A DNA stretch of 64,000 nucleotides from UBA1563 sp041667115 (lineage in GTDB: Bacteria; Bacteroidota; Ignavibacteria; Ignavibacteriales; Ignavibacteriaceae), in contig JBAYFO010000002.1 of assembly GCA_041667115.1 (NCBI GenBank), positions 70,749 to 134,748 on the forward strand. Reading direction: 5' to 3'. The notes under the pieces were generated by a model that was not told the DNA's origin, made no database searches, and saw only the letters and a program-made list of their open reading frames with translations. Made by a program: the position numbers and the translations under genes. Position 1 is the first letter of the stretch. Each line of letters opens with the position of its first letter. Positions 54,411 through 62,506 of the stretch are shown here, piece after piece.

Positions 54411-54733
54411 CGTGATCATCCTAGAATAATTTATTCGATTTTGTTACAACCAATGCAATGACACTAGCCTACTGCCTTTAAAGGGATATCTTTACCTTAC
54501 CCGTTAAAGAAGAAATATTTTTGAAGCGTGATTTATTAACTCTTTGGCTCATAAGCACAGCTTCAGTAAATTGATGTGCCAAACTTATAGAATCCTGATT
54601 AAGTTTACAACAAAATAAAAATAACTGTTTTTAGAACCCTTTTTAAAAGATGCCCTTCGTTCATTTTCAACAAAAAAAATTTTGTAATTCAAAATAAATC
54701 CATTAGCTTTGCAGAAAATTTATAAACCTTTAA

Positions 54734-54753
54734 TTCTAACCAGAGAGCTAGAA
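54734..54753 (+). promoter_or_regulatory. PyrR-binding RNA loop in the pyr leader
   Basis: TTCTAAC-CAGAGA-GCTAGAA forms a stem (one A-C mismatch next to the loop) capped by a CAGAGA hexaloop closed by C-G. This matches the known PyrR-binding loop, ARUCCNGNGAGGYU, at the CCNGNGAG core. It lies 81 bp upstream of pyrR, as expected for PyrR-mediated control of its own operon. The 314 bp to the left (54420-54733) show no gene. Confidence 0.65.
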
Positions 54754-54762
54754 AAGGAAAAA

Positions 54763-54792
54763 ATGAAAAATTACTATTTATCGATTAATTAA
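54763..54792 (+). CDS. Possible leader peptide of the pyr operon, 9 residues
   Basis: ATG at 54763 with AAAAGGAA 3-11 bases before it opens a nine-codon frame (MKNYYLSIN) that stops just before the hairpin at 54799. Translation of such a leader could couple ribosome position to hairpin formation. This is a weak call: short frames occur by chance in AT-rich DNA. Confidence 0.3.
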   Translation: MKNYYLSIN

Positions 54793-54798
54793 GAAGGA

Positions 54799-54830
54799 CC
54801 TCTGCGGCTTAGTGCCAAGGAGGATTTTTT
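54799..54830 (+). terminator. Hairpin with T-run that also hides the pyrR ribosome site
   Basis: CCTCT (54799-54803) pairs with GGAGG (54819-54823), and GGC (54806-54808) with GCC (54814-54816), around a TTAGT loop; TTTTTT follows at 54825-54830. The 3' arm contains AAGGAGG, the ribosome site of pyrR. It could act as an attenuator, as a translational block, or both. The stem has a 2x2 internal loop, so its strength is moderate. Confidence 0.5.
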
Positions 54831-55374
54831 GTATATGGACATAAAAGCAAAAATAATTGATGAAATCGGTCTAAGCCGAATCATTACTCGTTTTACCCAC
54901 GAAATAATTGAACGCAACAAAGGTTCCATGAATTTAACTTTGGTAGGGATGCGTACACGTGGTGAATTCCTTGCAAAAAGAATTCACGAAAAAATTAAAG
55001 AAATTGAGAAGGTTGATATCCCGATTGCAATCCTCGATGTTACTTTGTACAGAGACGATTTCCGGATGCGGTTAAAACAACCGCAAGTTTCCGTTTCCGA
55101 TATAACATTTGATATCAACGAAAAAAATATCATCCTTATAGACGATGTGTTATATACCGGTAGAACCGTCCGCTCGGCTATGAGTGCTATTATGGATATG
55201 GGAAGACCTAGCTCAATCCAGCTTTGTGTTTTAGTAGACCGCGGACACCGTGAACTTCCAATCAGTGCGGATTATGTGGGGAAGAATATTCCAACTTCTA
55301 TAAATGAAGAAGTGAAAGTAAAATTAAAAGAATTTGACGGTGAAGACGCTGTCTATTTAGTAGAAGAAAAATAA
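54829..55374 (+). CDS. pyrR: PyrR, pyrimidine operon regulator/uracil phosphoribosyltransferase
   Basis: A 181-residue type I phosphoribosyltransferase: MRTRGEFLAKRI, the PRPP loop IILIDDVLYTGRTVRSAM (101-118), and LVDRGHRELPISADYVGKN, which is diagnostic of PyrR. It binds the nascent pyr leader in response to UMP/UTP and has weak UPRTase activity. The frame begins at TTG 54829 with AAGGAGG 5 bases upstream; ATG 54835 (MDIKAKII) is an alternative start with an 11-base spacing. A recognisable PyrR-binding loop lies in its leader. pyrB follows after 14 bp and pyrC after a further 12 bp: one operon. Confidence 0.95.
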   Translation: MYMDIKAKIIDEIGLSRIITRFTHEIIERNKGSMNLTLVGMRTRGEFLAKRIHEKIKEIEKVDIPIAILDVTLYRDDFRMRLKQPQVSVSDITFDINEKNIILIDDVLYTGRTVRSAMSAIMDMGRPSSIQLCVLVDRGHRELPISADYVGKNIPTSINEEVKVKLKEFDGEDAVYLVEEK

Positions 55375-55388
55375 AAGGATAAAATAAA

Positions 55389-56309
55389 ATGCCTCTCTCA
55401 AGCAGACATTTATTAGGTTTAGAAACTACACCTAAAGAAGATCTCAAATTAATTTTAGATACGGCAACTACTTTTAAAGAAGTTTTGGAACGACCGATTA
55501 AACGCGTCCCTACTCTTCAAGGAAAAACCGTTGTAAACTTATTTTACGAAAATTCCACACGGACAAGAATTTCTTTTGAGCTTGCTGAAAAAAGACTTTC
55601 TGCAGATGCTATAAATTTTTCGGTCTCGACCAGCAGCGTTTCAAAGGGAGAAACTTTTAAGGACACAATAAAAAATATTGAAGCGATGAAAATCGATATG
55701 GTTGTCGTGCGTCATGCTGCTGCAGGTACACCGCTTTATCTTACACAACTTTGCGACGCGCACATTATTAATGCCGGCGATGGTATCCACGAGCATCCGA
55801 CGCAAGGATTACTCGATATGTATTCGATCAGAGAAAAACTTGGTAAACTTGAAGGAGTTAAAGTTTGTATCGTTGGAGATATTGCGCACAGCCGCGTAGC
55901 CCTTTCAAATATCTTCGGATTAAAAACCATTGGTGCCGAAGTTTCTGTCTGCGGACCGGCTACAATGATACCACGCAATATTAAAGACCTCGGCGTAAAA
56001 GTTTTTTATAACATTGATGAAGCCATTCAAGAGAATGATGTTTTAAATATCTTAAGAATTCAACTTGAAAGAAAAGCCGGAGGCAATTTCCCTACGTTGC
56101 GGGAATATCATACCAGTTACGGTATTACTAACGAGCGGCTTGAAAAGAACGGCAAAGATATTTTACTTCTTCATCCGGGACCGATAAACCGCGGAGTGGA
56201 AATTTCATCCGAAGTTGCCGACGGGAATAAACAAATTATTCTTCAGCAGGTAACTAACGGAGTTGCAGTACGTATGGCTGTTCTTTATCTATTAGGAACT
56301 CAAAATTAA
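55389..56309 (+). CDS. pyrB: Aspartate carbamoyltransferase, catalytic chain
   Basis: 306 residues, the second step of pyrimidine synthesis: carbamoyl phosphate plus aspartate gives carbamoylaspartate. The carbamoyl-phosphate site is FYENSTRTRISFELA (STRTR at 56-60), and HPTQGLLDMYSI is the second signature, with LLHPGPINRG-type LHPGPINRGVEI near the C-terminus for the aspartate loop. No regulatory chain (pyrI) gene follows, as in Bacillus-type ATCases, so it may be unregulated by nucleotides except through PyrR. It lies 14 bp after pyrR. Confidence 0.97.
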   Translation: MPLSSRHLLGLETTPKEDLKLILDTATTFKEVLERPIKRVPTLQGKTVVNLFYENSTRTRISFELAEKRLSADAINFSVSTSSVSKGETFKDTIKNIEAMKIDMVVVRHAAAGTPLYLTQLCDAHIINAGDGIHEHPTQGLLDMYSIREKLGKLEGVKVCIVGDIAHSRVALSNIFGLKTIGAEVSVCGPATMIPRNIKDLGVKVFYNIDEAIQENDVLNILRIQLERKAGGNFPTLREYHTSYGITNERLEKNGKDILLLHPGPINRGVEISSEVADGNKQIILQQVTNGVAVRMAVLYLLGTQN

Positions 56310-56321
56310 GGAAATTGAAAA

Positions 56322-57611
56322 ATGAAAATCGCATTAAAAAATTGTCAGCTTATTCAACCACTGCAAAAATTAAATAAAAAATCAAATCTTTTGCTTGAAG
56401 ATGGAATCATAACAAAAATTGGAACTCTGACAGCAGAAGACTTGAAACACGCAGAAGTATATGATTTGAAAGATAACTTTGTCGCCCCAGGATTTTTTGA
56501 TATGCACGTTCACCTTCGTGAACCGGGACGCGAAGATGAAGAGACTGTTCAAACCGGATGTGATGCCGCCGCTCAAGGTGGATTTACCGGAATTGCTTGT
56601 ATGCCCAACACAGAACCGGCTTTAGATTCTGCCGAAGTAATTTCACTTATTCAAGAAAAAGCAAAAAATCATTTAGTAGAAGTATTTCCGGTTGGTGCCG
56701 CAACGGTTAACCGCAAAGGAGAAGTAATTTCACCAATGGCTGAACTGGTGAATGCAGGAGCTGTTGGTTTTTCTGATGACGGTGTGGCTATAAAGACTGC
56801 ACGAATTTTGAAAACAGCATTAGAATATGCTAATATGTTTGATGTTCCGGTGATCGAACATTGCGAGGATGAATCACTTGCAGGCGGCGCAATGAATGAA
56901 GGAGCTACCTCAACATTTTTAGGGCTCCCCCCTATTCCCGCAGTTGCCGAAGATTTAATTGTAATGCGGGATATATTGATGGCTGAATACACCGGAGGAA
57001 AAATTCACATCGCGCACATCAGCACTAAGAACGCCGTACAAATGGTTCGCGAAGCAAAAGCAAAAGGAATCCGTGTAACCGCTGAAGTTGCACCACATCA
57101 CTTTACATTGACTGAGGAAGCGGTAAAAGGATATAATTCCAATACAAAAATGAATCCCCCGCTCCGCTCGCATGAAGATGTTAACGCCTTGCTTGAAGGA
57201 TTGAAAGATGGTACGATCGATTGTATTGCCAGCGATCATGCACCTCATTCGCTTGAAGAAAAAGAAATGGAGTTTGAATTTGCTCCTAACGGAATTGTCG
57301 GGTTAGAAACCGAAATTGGTTTGGCGTTAACGGAACTTTATCACAAAAAGATTTTAACAATCGAACAAATTGTTGAGAAGTTCGCTATAAATCCGAGAAA
57401 AATTCTAAATCTTCCTATTCCCAAATTTGAAGTTGGAGCTGAAGCAAACTTTACCATTTTTGATATTAATGAAATTTGGTCGGTGGATATTTCTCAATTC
57501 AAATCAAAATCGAAAAATTCTCCCTTTAATAAACGGTTGCTTAAAGGCAAAGCGATGGGAGTAATAAACAAAAAGAAGTTGTTCTTAAACGGAAAGTTGA
57601 AAGAGATTTAA
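56322..57611 (+). CDS. pyrC: Dihydroorotase, type I
   Basis: 429 residues, third step of pyrimidine synthesis, cyclising carbamoylaspartate. The zinc motif is FDMHVHLREPGRED (D60, H62, H64, R66); further ligands occur in EHCEDES, IAHISTKNAV and ASDHAPHSLEEK, the last containing the catalytic Asp. The length and the HVHLREPG motif mark the type I class, which often associates with ATCase. It is the last gene of the pyr operon, and a strong terminator hairpin follows. Confidence 0.97.
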   Translation: MKIALKNCQLIQPLQKLNKKSNLLLEDGIITKIGTLTAEDLKHAEVYDLKDNFVAPGFFDMHVHLREPGREDEETVQTGCDAAAQGGFTGIACMPNTEPALDSAEVISLIQEKAKNHLVEVFPVGAATVNRKGEVISPMAELVNAGAVGFSDDGVAIKTARILKTALEYANMFDVPVIEHCEDESLAGGAMNEGATSTFLGLPPIPAVAEDLIVMRDILMAEYTGGKIHIAHISTKNAVQMVREAKAKGIRVTAEVAPHHFTLTEEAVKGYNSNTKMNPPLRSHEDVNALLEGLKDGTIDCIASDHAPHSLEEKEMEFEFAPNGIVGLETEIGLALTELYHKKILTIEQIVEKFAINPRKILNLPIPKFEVGAEANFTIFDINEIWSVDISQFKSKSKNSPFNKRLLKGKAMGVINKKKLFLNGKLKEI

Positions 57612-57615
57612 ATTG

Positions 57616-57656
57616 AAGGAGAAATGATCTGTTTTCATAACAGGTCATTTCTCTTT
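57616..57656 (+). terminator. Rho-independent-type terminator after pyrC
   Basis: GAGAAATGATCTGTT (57619-57633) pairs with AACAGGTCATTTCTC (57639-57653) through a TTCAT loop, a 15-bp stem with a single G-T wobble. The outer AAG/TTT adds weak pairs. The T-run that follows is short. It is placed 5-8 bp after the pyrC stop. Confidence 0.8.
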
Positions 57657-57695
57657 GTGAAAATAAAATTTCCCCCGACTCTTTTTTTAGTAAAG

Positions 57696-59978
57696 CTAAA
57701 ACTGTGCAGATAATCCCAAAATTGGAAGAATTCCAAAATCTAACCGCGGTGTAGTAGTAATAACTCCCGCTGCATCAACTTTTGATGAATAAGAAAGTAC
57801 GTTCTCACGATTGTAAACATTCCATAAATCCAGATATGCGGTCAGAGTCCATTTCTCAAATACAAATTTTTTATCTATGCGAATATCGAGTTTATGATAA
57901 TCGGGCAACCGTGAAGAATTATACGCTCCGTCAACAGCATAGTAAGTTCCGTTTTTTATTGCTGTGCCGATAACCGGAGTATAAGGATTTCCCGATGCGT
58001 ATTGAAATTTGAATCCTAATTGCCAGGTTTTTGAAAGCTCAATACCGCCGATCAAATTTAAAATATGAGGGCGGTCATATTCAAAATAATATTCAGGCAA
58101 GTTTGAAGCATCTTTTCTCTTCGAAACAGAATATGAATAGGAGGCGCTCCCGACAATTCCATCTGTAAATTTTTTCTGAAGCGAGAATTCTATTCCTTGT
58201 GCAAAGCCGCCACCGGCATTTGTTAAAACATCCGTTGTATCATTTGCTACAAACACATCTGTCAAATCTTTATAATAAGCCTCAACGGTAAATTTTGTGT
58301 CTTCGGCAAAGAGGTGATCAATTCCAACAATATAGTGGGTAGCAAGACCACTTTTTAAAAGCACATTCTGCGGATCAAGAGCGATTTGATAGGTTGCAGG
58401 TGTTTGATAAAATTTTCCATACGATGCATTTAAAGATGTTTTATCGGTTAAGTGAAAAGAAAAAGAAATTCTGGGACTAATATTACTCTCATTGGTAAAG
58501 GAAAAATAATCGTAGCGAATTCCAGAAGTAAGAGACAATCTGGCAAATGGTCTCCAGGTATCTTGTATAAAGAAAGAAACTTTATTACTCATTTCCGGTA
58601 AAAAAGAAACAGACGAGGCTGGGATGATTTGTCCAATACGAGTTGTGTCAGCCGGTTTCCACGTAATATGTTTTGAATCAATGAACCGCAGATATCCACC
58701 GGTTTTTAATTCTAAATTATCTAAAACGTTAAACGTTACTTCATTTTTAATATCAAAACTATTCTCACGGATATCCTCGCCGCTTAAAGACCGATCAGTT
58801 TCGGTTCCTTGAAGTGTATTCCATCCGTTACCGGAGAACGAAAGCGTTGTAAGAGAAAAAGCTTTTGGAGAAAAAAGATACCGCCAATTTATTCCGAAAG
58901 CAGTTCCATAATCATCGCGCGTAAGATAATCGTACTTAAAATTTGTTGTTTCAGTCGCCGTTTTTTTTGTTGTTGAAGTTCCTTCGCGCAGAATTTGGTC
59001 GAGATAATAAAATCCTACAAAACTAATTCTGTTTTTTTCATCAAGATCATACGTAAGCTTGGCAACAGCATCATAATATTGGGGAGCTGCAGGCTTGTTC
59101 ATCAGGTTTGTCAATAAATCAAAAAAACCACGGCGTGCTGAAAAAATCATCGTGCCGTTTCCGGGAACCGGTCCATCCACCATCGCACCAAATCCTCCTA
59201 AATTTGCGTTAAGATCGGTATTAAAAGTTTCTTTATTTCCGTCAACAAGGGACATTTCAAATACCGATGACATTTTATCGCCGTACTTTGCGGGAAAGCC
59301 TCCCGTCATAAAATCAACTCCTTTTAATAAAGAAGGATTAATAATACTTACAATTCCCATCGATTCTCCGGTGCGGGCAAAGTGAATAGGATTATAAATT
59401 TCGATGTTGTCAAGTAAAGTCAAATTCTCATCGGGACTTCCGCCTCTCACAATAAGCTGGGCACTCTTTCCTCCCGCCGTTGCTACGCCCGGCAAAGATT
59501 GCATAACGCGAAAAATATCTTCCGCCGACCCTGCCGAACGCCGAATCTCTTGTTGCGTTAGCGACCGAATACTTATTGGTTGATCAATTGGTTTTTGAAA
59601 GTATCCACCGGTTACATTTACTTCCTTCATTTCTATTTGGGCAGGAATTAATTCCACCGGTACAGAAGTGTTCCTGGACTGATTCACGGTGATGTCTTCT
59701 TTTATCATCGGAAGATATCCGATATATGAAAATTTTAATTGATAGACTCCTGCATCAATATTCTTAATAACAAAATAGCCCTTATCGTCGGTAACGACTC
59801 CGATTTGTGTTCCTACGAGAGAAATATTTGCGAAGAGCAACGGACGTTTTGTTACTGCATCGCGGACTTCTCCGGAGATGATCCCAGTCTTGTTTTGCGC
59901 AAGAATGCTTAGGTTTCCAAAAATTATCAATAATAAATAGAATGTTCGTTTTAGTCTACTATTCAAGGGACGACTCAT
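57696..59978 (-). CDS. TonB-dependent receptor with N-terminal carboxypeptidase-regulatory-like domain
   Basis: 760 residues: a signal peptide (FYLLLIIFGNLSILAQ), a CarboxypepD_reg-like domain (about 35-115, ISGEVRDAVTKRPLLFANIS, GYFVIKNIDAGVYQLKFSYI), a plug domain (EDIFRVMQSLPGVATAGGKS, QLIVRGGSPDENLTLLDNIE) and a TonB-type barrel ending in DFGILPILGLSAQF. No SusD-like gene is adjacent, so the substrate is open; related receptors in this phylum take up siderophores, oligosaccharides or peptides. The 343-bp gap upstream holds several hairpins that may belong to its 5' untranslated region. Confidence 0.93.
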   Translation of the reverse strand: MSRPLNSRLKRTFYLLLIIFGNLSILAQNKTGIISGEVRDAVTKRPLLFANISLVGTQIGVVTDDKGYFVIKNIDAGVYQLKFSYIGYLPMIKEDITVNQSRNTSVPVELIPAQIEMKEVNVTGGYFQKPIDQPISIRSLTQQEIRRSAGSAEDIFRVMQSLPGVATAGGKSAQLIVRGGSPDENLTLLDNIEIYNPIHFARTGESMGIVSIINPSLLKGVDFMTGGFPAKYGDKMSSVFEMSLVDGNKETFNTDLNANLGGFGAMVDGPVPGNGTMIFSARRGFFDLLTNLMNKPAAPQYYDAVAKLTYDLDEKNRISFVGFYYLDQILREGTSTTKKTATETTNFKYDYLTRDDYGTAFGINWRYLFSPKAFSLTTLSFSGNGWNTLQGTETDRSLSGEDIRENSFDIKNEVTFNVLDNLELKTGGYLRFIDSKHITWKPADTTRIGQIIPASSVSFLPEMSNKVSFFIQDTWRPFARLSLTSGIRYDYFSFTNESNISPRISFSFHLTDKTSLNASYGKFYQTPATYQIALDPQNVLLKSGLATHYIVGIDHLFAEDTKFTVEAYYKDLTDVFVANDTTDVLTNAGGGFAQGIEFSLQKKFTDGIVGSASYSYSVSKRKDASNLPEYYFEYDRPHILNLIGGIELSKTWQLGFKFQYASGNPYTPVIGTAIKNGTYYAVDGAYNSSRLPDYHKLDIRIDKKFVFEKWTLTAYLDLWNVYNRENVLSYSSKVDAAGVITTTPRLDFGILPILGLSAQF

Positions 59979-60152
59979 TAAAGTTCCTTTTTTTTAATTT
60001 GATGGGATTTATTCAGTGAAGATTCAAAGTTATCTTTCAACTTCTTAAACCTTACTCAATCAATGTGCCAAAACTTTAAGCTTAAATTTTTAATGAAAAG
60101 ATAGTTTTGAGAAATTCGATAGAATGCGCACGACGATTCCGGCGAGTTTATG

Positions 60153-60316
60153 CGACTTGAAAGTCGATTGTTTCTTGCAGGCTAAAATTTGAATGAGTTC
60201 ATTACCGTAGGATGATGGTAACGGAAAAGAAAGAAACCGTCTCCCTATCTTCAGGGTTCGGAGATGATTAATCTTTTGAGATGATAGTCCGGCTTCTTAT
60301 TATAAAAGAAACCGGA
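60153..60316 (-). other. Hairpin-rich intergenic region, possible structured leader
   Basis: The 343-bp gap between the TonB receptor (59978) and the DUF5683-like gene (60322) contains several stems: CGACTT-GA-AAGTCG (60153-60166), CCG/CGG around CCCT/AGGG (60237-60261), and TCCGG-C-TTCTT...AAGAA-A-CCGGA (60288-60316). The first two lie in the probable 5' untranslated region of the receptor. The third is 6 bp beyond the DUF5683-like stop and may be its terminator, although no T-run follows. I recognise no known riboswitch consensus here. Confidence 0.35.
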
Positions 60317-60321
60317 TAACG

Positions 60322-61071
60322 TTAAAATGTCGAAATAAAATTCACAGAAAAGTTTTTCATCGCCTGTGGATTTGGGTTAGCGTCAAAATAAAAATTCCAG
60401 CTTGTCTGCTGAGAAATATTTTTGTTGTAAGCAACAACCGAACGGACTGCATTAATAATACTGATCAATCTGTTAATCAGCATTGCGCCGGCTACAAATT
60501 GCAAATTATTATATGCCCGCTGACTTGAAAGCCACATTCCACGATACTCGCGGCGCTGGGTCTCGGTTTCCCATTTCCAATTCATACTATTTTTGTCAAA
60601 CATTTCGTTGTATCTTTGTTCAAGAGCCTTTTCATCGTTGTACTGATCGATGTTTTTATAATTCCCTATAGTAGAAAAATAGTCGTCATTTTTACTCTCC
60701 AAAGAAATTCCACCGTACGTTTTAGCAAAAGATTTATAATTTTCTTTCTTCCAATCGCCATAGGTGTTCACACCGAAATAGACACCTATAAGAGCTGCGT
60801 CCGCAATAGTGAAATATTTTCCAGACTCGTAATTGTTCGCGTACAATTCACCCATCCCCGGTAAAATTGCAGAATACAAAATTGCCAGCGCAATATTCTT
60901 TTTTGCCGGAACATTTTCAAAAAATTCTTTATTTGGATTAACTTCATTTCCAGTTAAAATTTGATTGGTAAATTCAAAACTGATTGCCCCTGTATTGGTT
61001 TTGATTTTGTTGTTGAATTGTTGAGGAAAAAGAACAACTGTGAACAGGAGAAGGAAGAAGATATTTTTCAT
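60322..61071 (-). CDS. DUF5683-like membrane protein
   Basis: 249 residues with a signal peptide (FFLLLFTVVLFPQQ). Around 60-105 the motif IALAILYSAILPGMGELYAN followed by YESGKYFTIADAALIGVYFG matches DUF5683-type proteins found throughout Bacteroidota, in which a hydrophobic hairpin follows a conserved LPGxG segment. The middle (110-175) is charged, and a second hydrophobic helix follows (NLQFVAGAMLINRLISIINA). Function is unknown. It is downstream of mtaB by 23 bp, so it may be co-transcribed with it. Confidence 0.75.
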   Translation of the reverse strand: MKNIFFLLLFTVVLFPQQFNNKIKTNTGAISFEFTNQILTGNEVNPNKEFFENVPAKKNIALAILYSAILPGMGELYANNYESGKYFTIADAALIGVYFGVNTYGDWKKENYKSFAKTYGGISLESKNDDYFSTIGNYKNIDQYNDEKALEQRYNEMFDKNSMNWKWETETQRREYRGMWLSSQRAYNNLQFVAGAMLINRLISIINAVRSVVAYNKNISQQTSWNFYFDANPNPQAMKNFSVNFISTF

Positions 61072-61094
61072 ATTTTTTAGTGAAAATTTATGGA

Positions 61095-62426
61095 TTAAAC
61101 TGCTAACCGTTCAACGGAAAAATTTTCCCCTTCAATTGAAGCGTTACAATAGTTTCCGAAAACTTTATTTATAGTTACTAAACAAAATTGATTTTGCAAA
61201 TTACGATTAAACGGATGAAATACCCTAATATAATTAGAAGTAAACCCCTTAATGATGCCGTTATCATCTGCTTCTTCAAAAAGCACTCTCCCTTTTTTAC
61301 CAACGAACTTTTCATGAAACGCAAACCTTTTTTTGTCACTTAAAATACGCAACAACGTACTTCTTCTTTTCCGTTCGGCAGTATCAACCTTGCCGGAGAA
61401 AGAAATTGCTTTCGTATCGGGTCGTTCGGAATAGGTAAAAACATGTAAATATGAAATTGGTAAATCTTTCAAGAAATTATAAGTTACTTGAAATTCCTCT
61501 TCTGTTTCACCCGGAAAACCGGTTATCACGTCAATACCAATTCCAATTTCAGAATCGGCATTATGCAATTTTGTGATGAGTGTTTTATAATCATTCGTGT
61601 TATAACGCCGCTGCATCAAACGAAGAACGTTATCACTTCCACTTTGCAGCGGAATATGAAAATGCTTGCTGATTTTATCTGTTGACAGGGCAAGAGCAAT
61701 GATATCATCTGTTAAAAGATTCGGTTCAATCGAACTGATACGAATTCTAAAATCACCTTCAACAGAAATTAATTTTTGCATGAGATGATAAAAATCTATT
61801 TCAAAAGATTTGCCGTAATCACCAACATTCACACCGGTCAATATTACTTCTTTATATCCTTGTGCTATTATCGAGCGGAATTGCTCTAAAACTTTTTCGG
61901 GTTCCAGGCTGCGGCTTGCACCTCGTGCAAGTGGAATTGTACAATACGTGCATTTATAATCGCATCCGTCCTGTATCTTAAAATACGCCCTTGTTCTTGA
62001 ATCAATATCGGTGGAAGAAGCAACACCAAAACTATTATCCAATTCCTCTTTTGATGAAGTATAAATACATGCGAGTTCTTTTTTGTTGAAATCATTCAGA
62101 TAAGAAAAGAGATCGAATTTTTCGTTGCTTCCCAATACTGCATCCACCCCTTCGATCTGTGAAATTTCTTCCGGACGAAGTTGAGCATAGCAGCCGGTTA
62201 CAATTACAAACGCTTCAGGGTTTAGTCTCAATGCACGGCGTATTACTTGCCTGCATTCTTTTTCAGCATTTTCCGTAACCGAACAGGTATTTAAAACATA
62301 AACATCCGCGTGATCGGAAAAATCAACAACAGAAAAACCGCGGGTAGCAAACTGTTTTCCAATCGCAGCAGTTTCTGAAAAATTTAATTTACAGCCTAAG
62401 GTATGTAACGCAACTTTTTTATTCAT
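61095..62426 (-). CDS. mtaB: tRNA methylthiotransferase MtaB (t6A37 to ms2t6A37)
   Basis: 443 residues: an N-terminal UPF0004 domain with three Cys for one 4Fe-4S cluster (HTLGCKLN, NTCSVTENA, TGCYAQLRPEE), a radical-SAM core with DGCDYKCTYCTIPLARG giving CxxxCxxC for the second cluster, and a C-terminal TRAM domain. The first motif (LHTLGCKLNFSET) is characteristic of MtaB rather than MiaB or RimO. It adds the methylthio group to t6A at position 37 of ANN-decoding tRNAs. It is flanked by the DUF5683-like gene and rpsA on the same strand. Confidence 0.95.
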   Translation of the reverse strand: MNKKVALHTLGCKLNFSETAAIGKQFATRGFSVVDFSDHADVYVLNTCSVTENAEKECRQVIRRALRLNPEAFVIVTGCYAQLRPEEISQIEGVDAVLGSNEKFDLFSYLNDFNKKELACIYTSSKEELDNSFGVASSTDIDSRTRAYFKIQDGCDYKCTYCTIPLARGASRSLEPEKVLEQFRSIIAQGYKEVILTGVNVGDYGKSFEIDFYHLMQKLISVEGDFRIRISSIEPNLLTDDIIALALSTDKISKHFHIPLQSGSDNVLRLMQRRYNTNDYKTLITKLHNADSEIGIGIDVITGFPGETEEEFQVTYNFLKDLPISYLHVFTYSERPDTKAISFSGKVDTAERKRRSTLLRILSDKKRFAFHEKFVGKKGRVLFEEADDNGIIKGFTSNYIRVFHPFNRNLQNQFCLVTINKVFGNYCNASIEGENFSVERLAV

Positions 62427-62439
62427 ATTCTTTAAAACT

Positions 62440-62472
62440 GTAGAGACATGACGCGTGATGCCATGTCTCTAC
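62440..62472. repeat. REP-like perfect inverted repeat between rpsA and mtaB
   Basis: GTAGAGACATG (62440-62450) and CATGTCTCTAC (62462-62472) form a perfect 11-bp stem with an 11-base ACGCGTGATGC interior. The GTAGAGAC...GTCTCTAC frame is the same as that of repeat families scattered in many bacterial genomes. It may also act as an mRNA 3' end between the two genes, although there is no T-run. Confidence 0.7.
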
Positions 62473-62506
62473 GATAAATTAACCATTTAGTCCTGTTTTA
62501 GCAGGA

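Noticed and set aside
54790..54828. The CCTCTGCGGC segment near pyrR as part of a dispersed repeat family
   Set aside because: The sequence resembles repeat-like text seen in other genomes, but no second copy occurs in this window; the ribosome-site hairpin explains it sufficiently.
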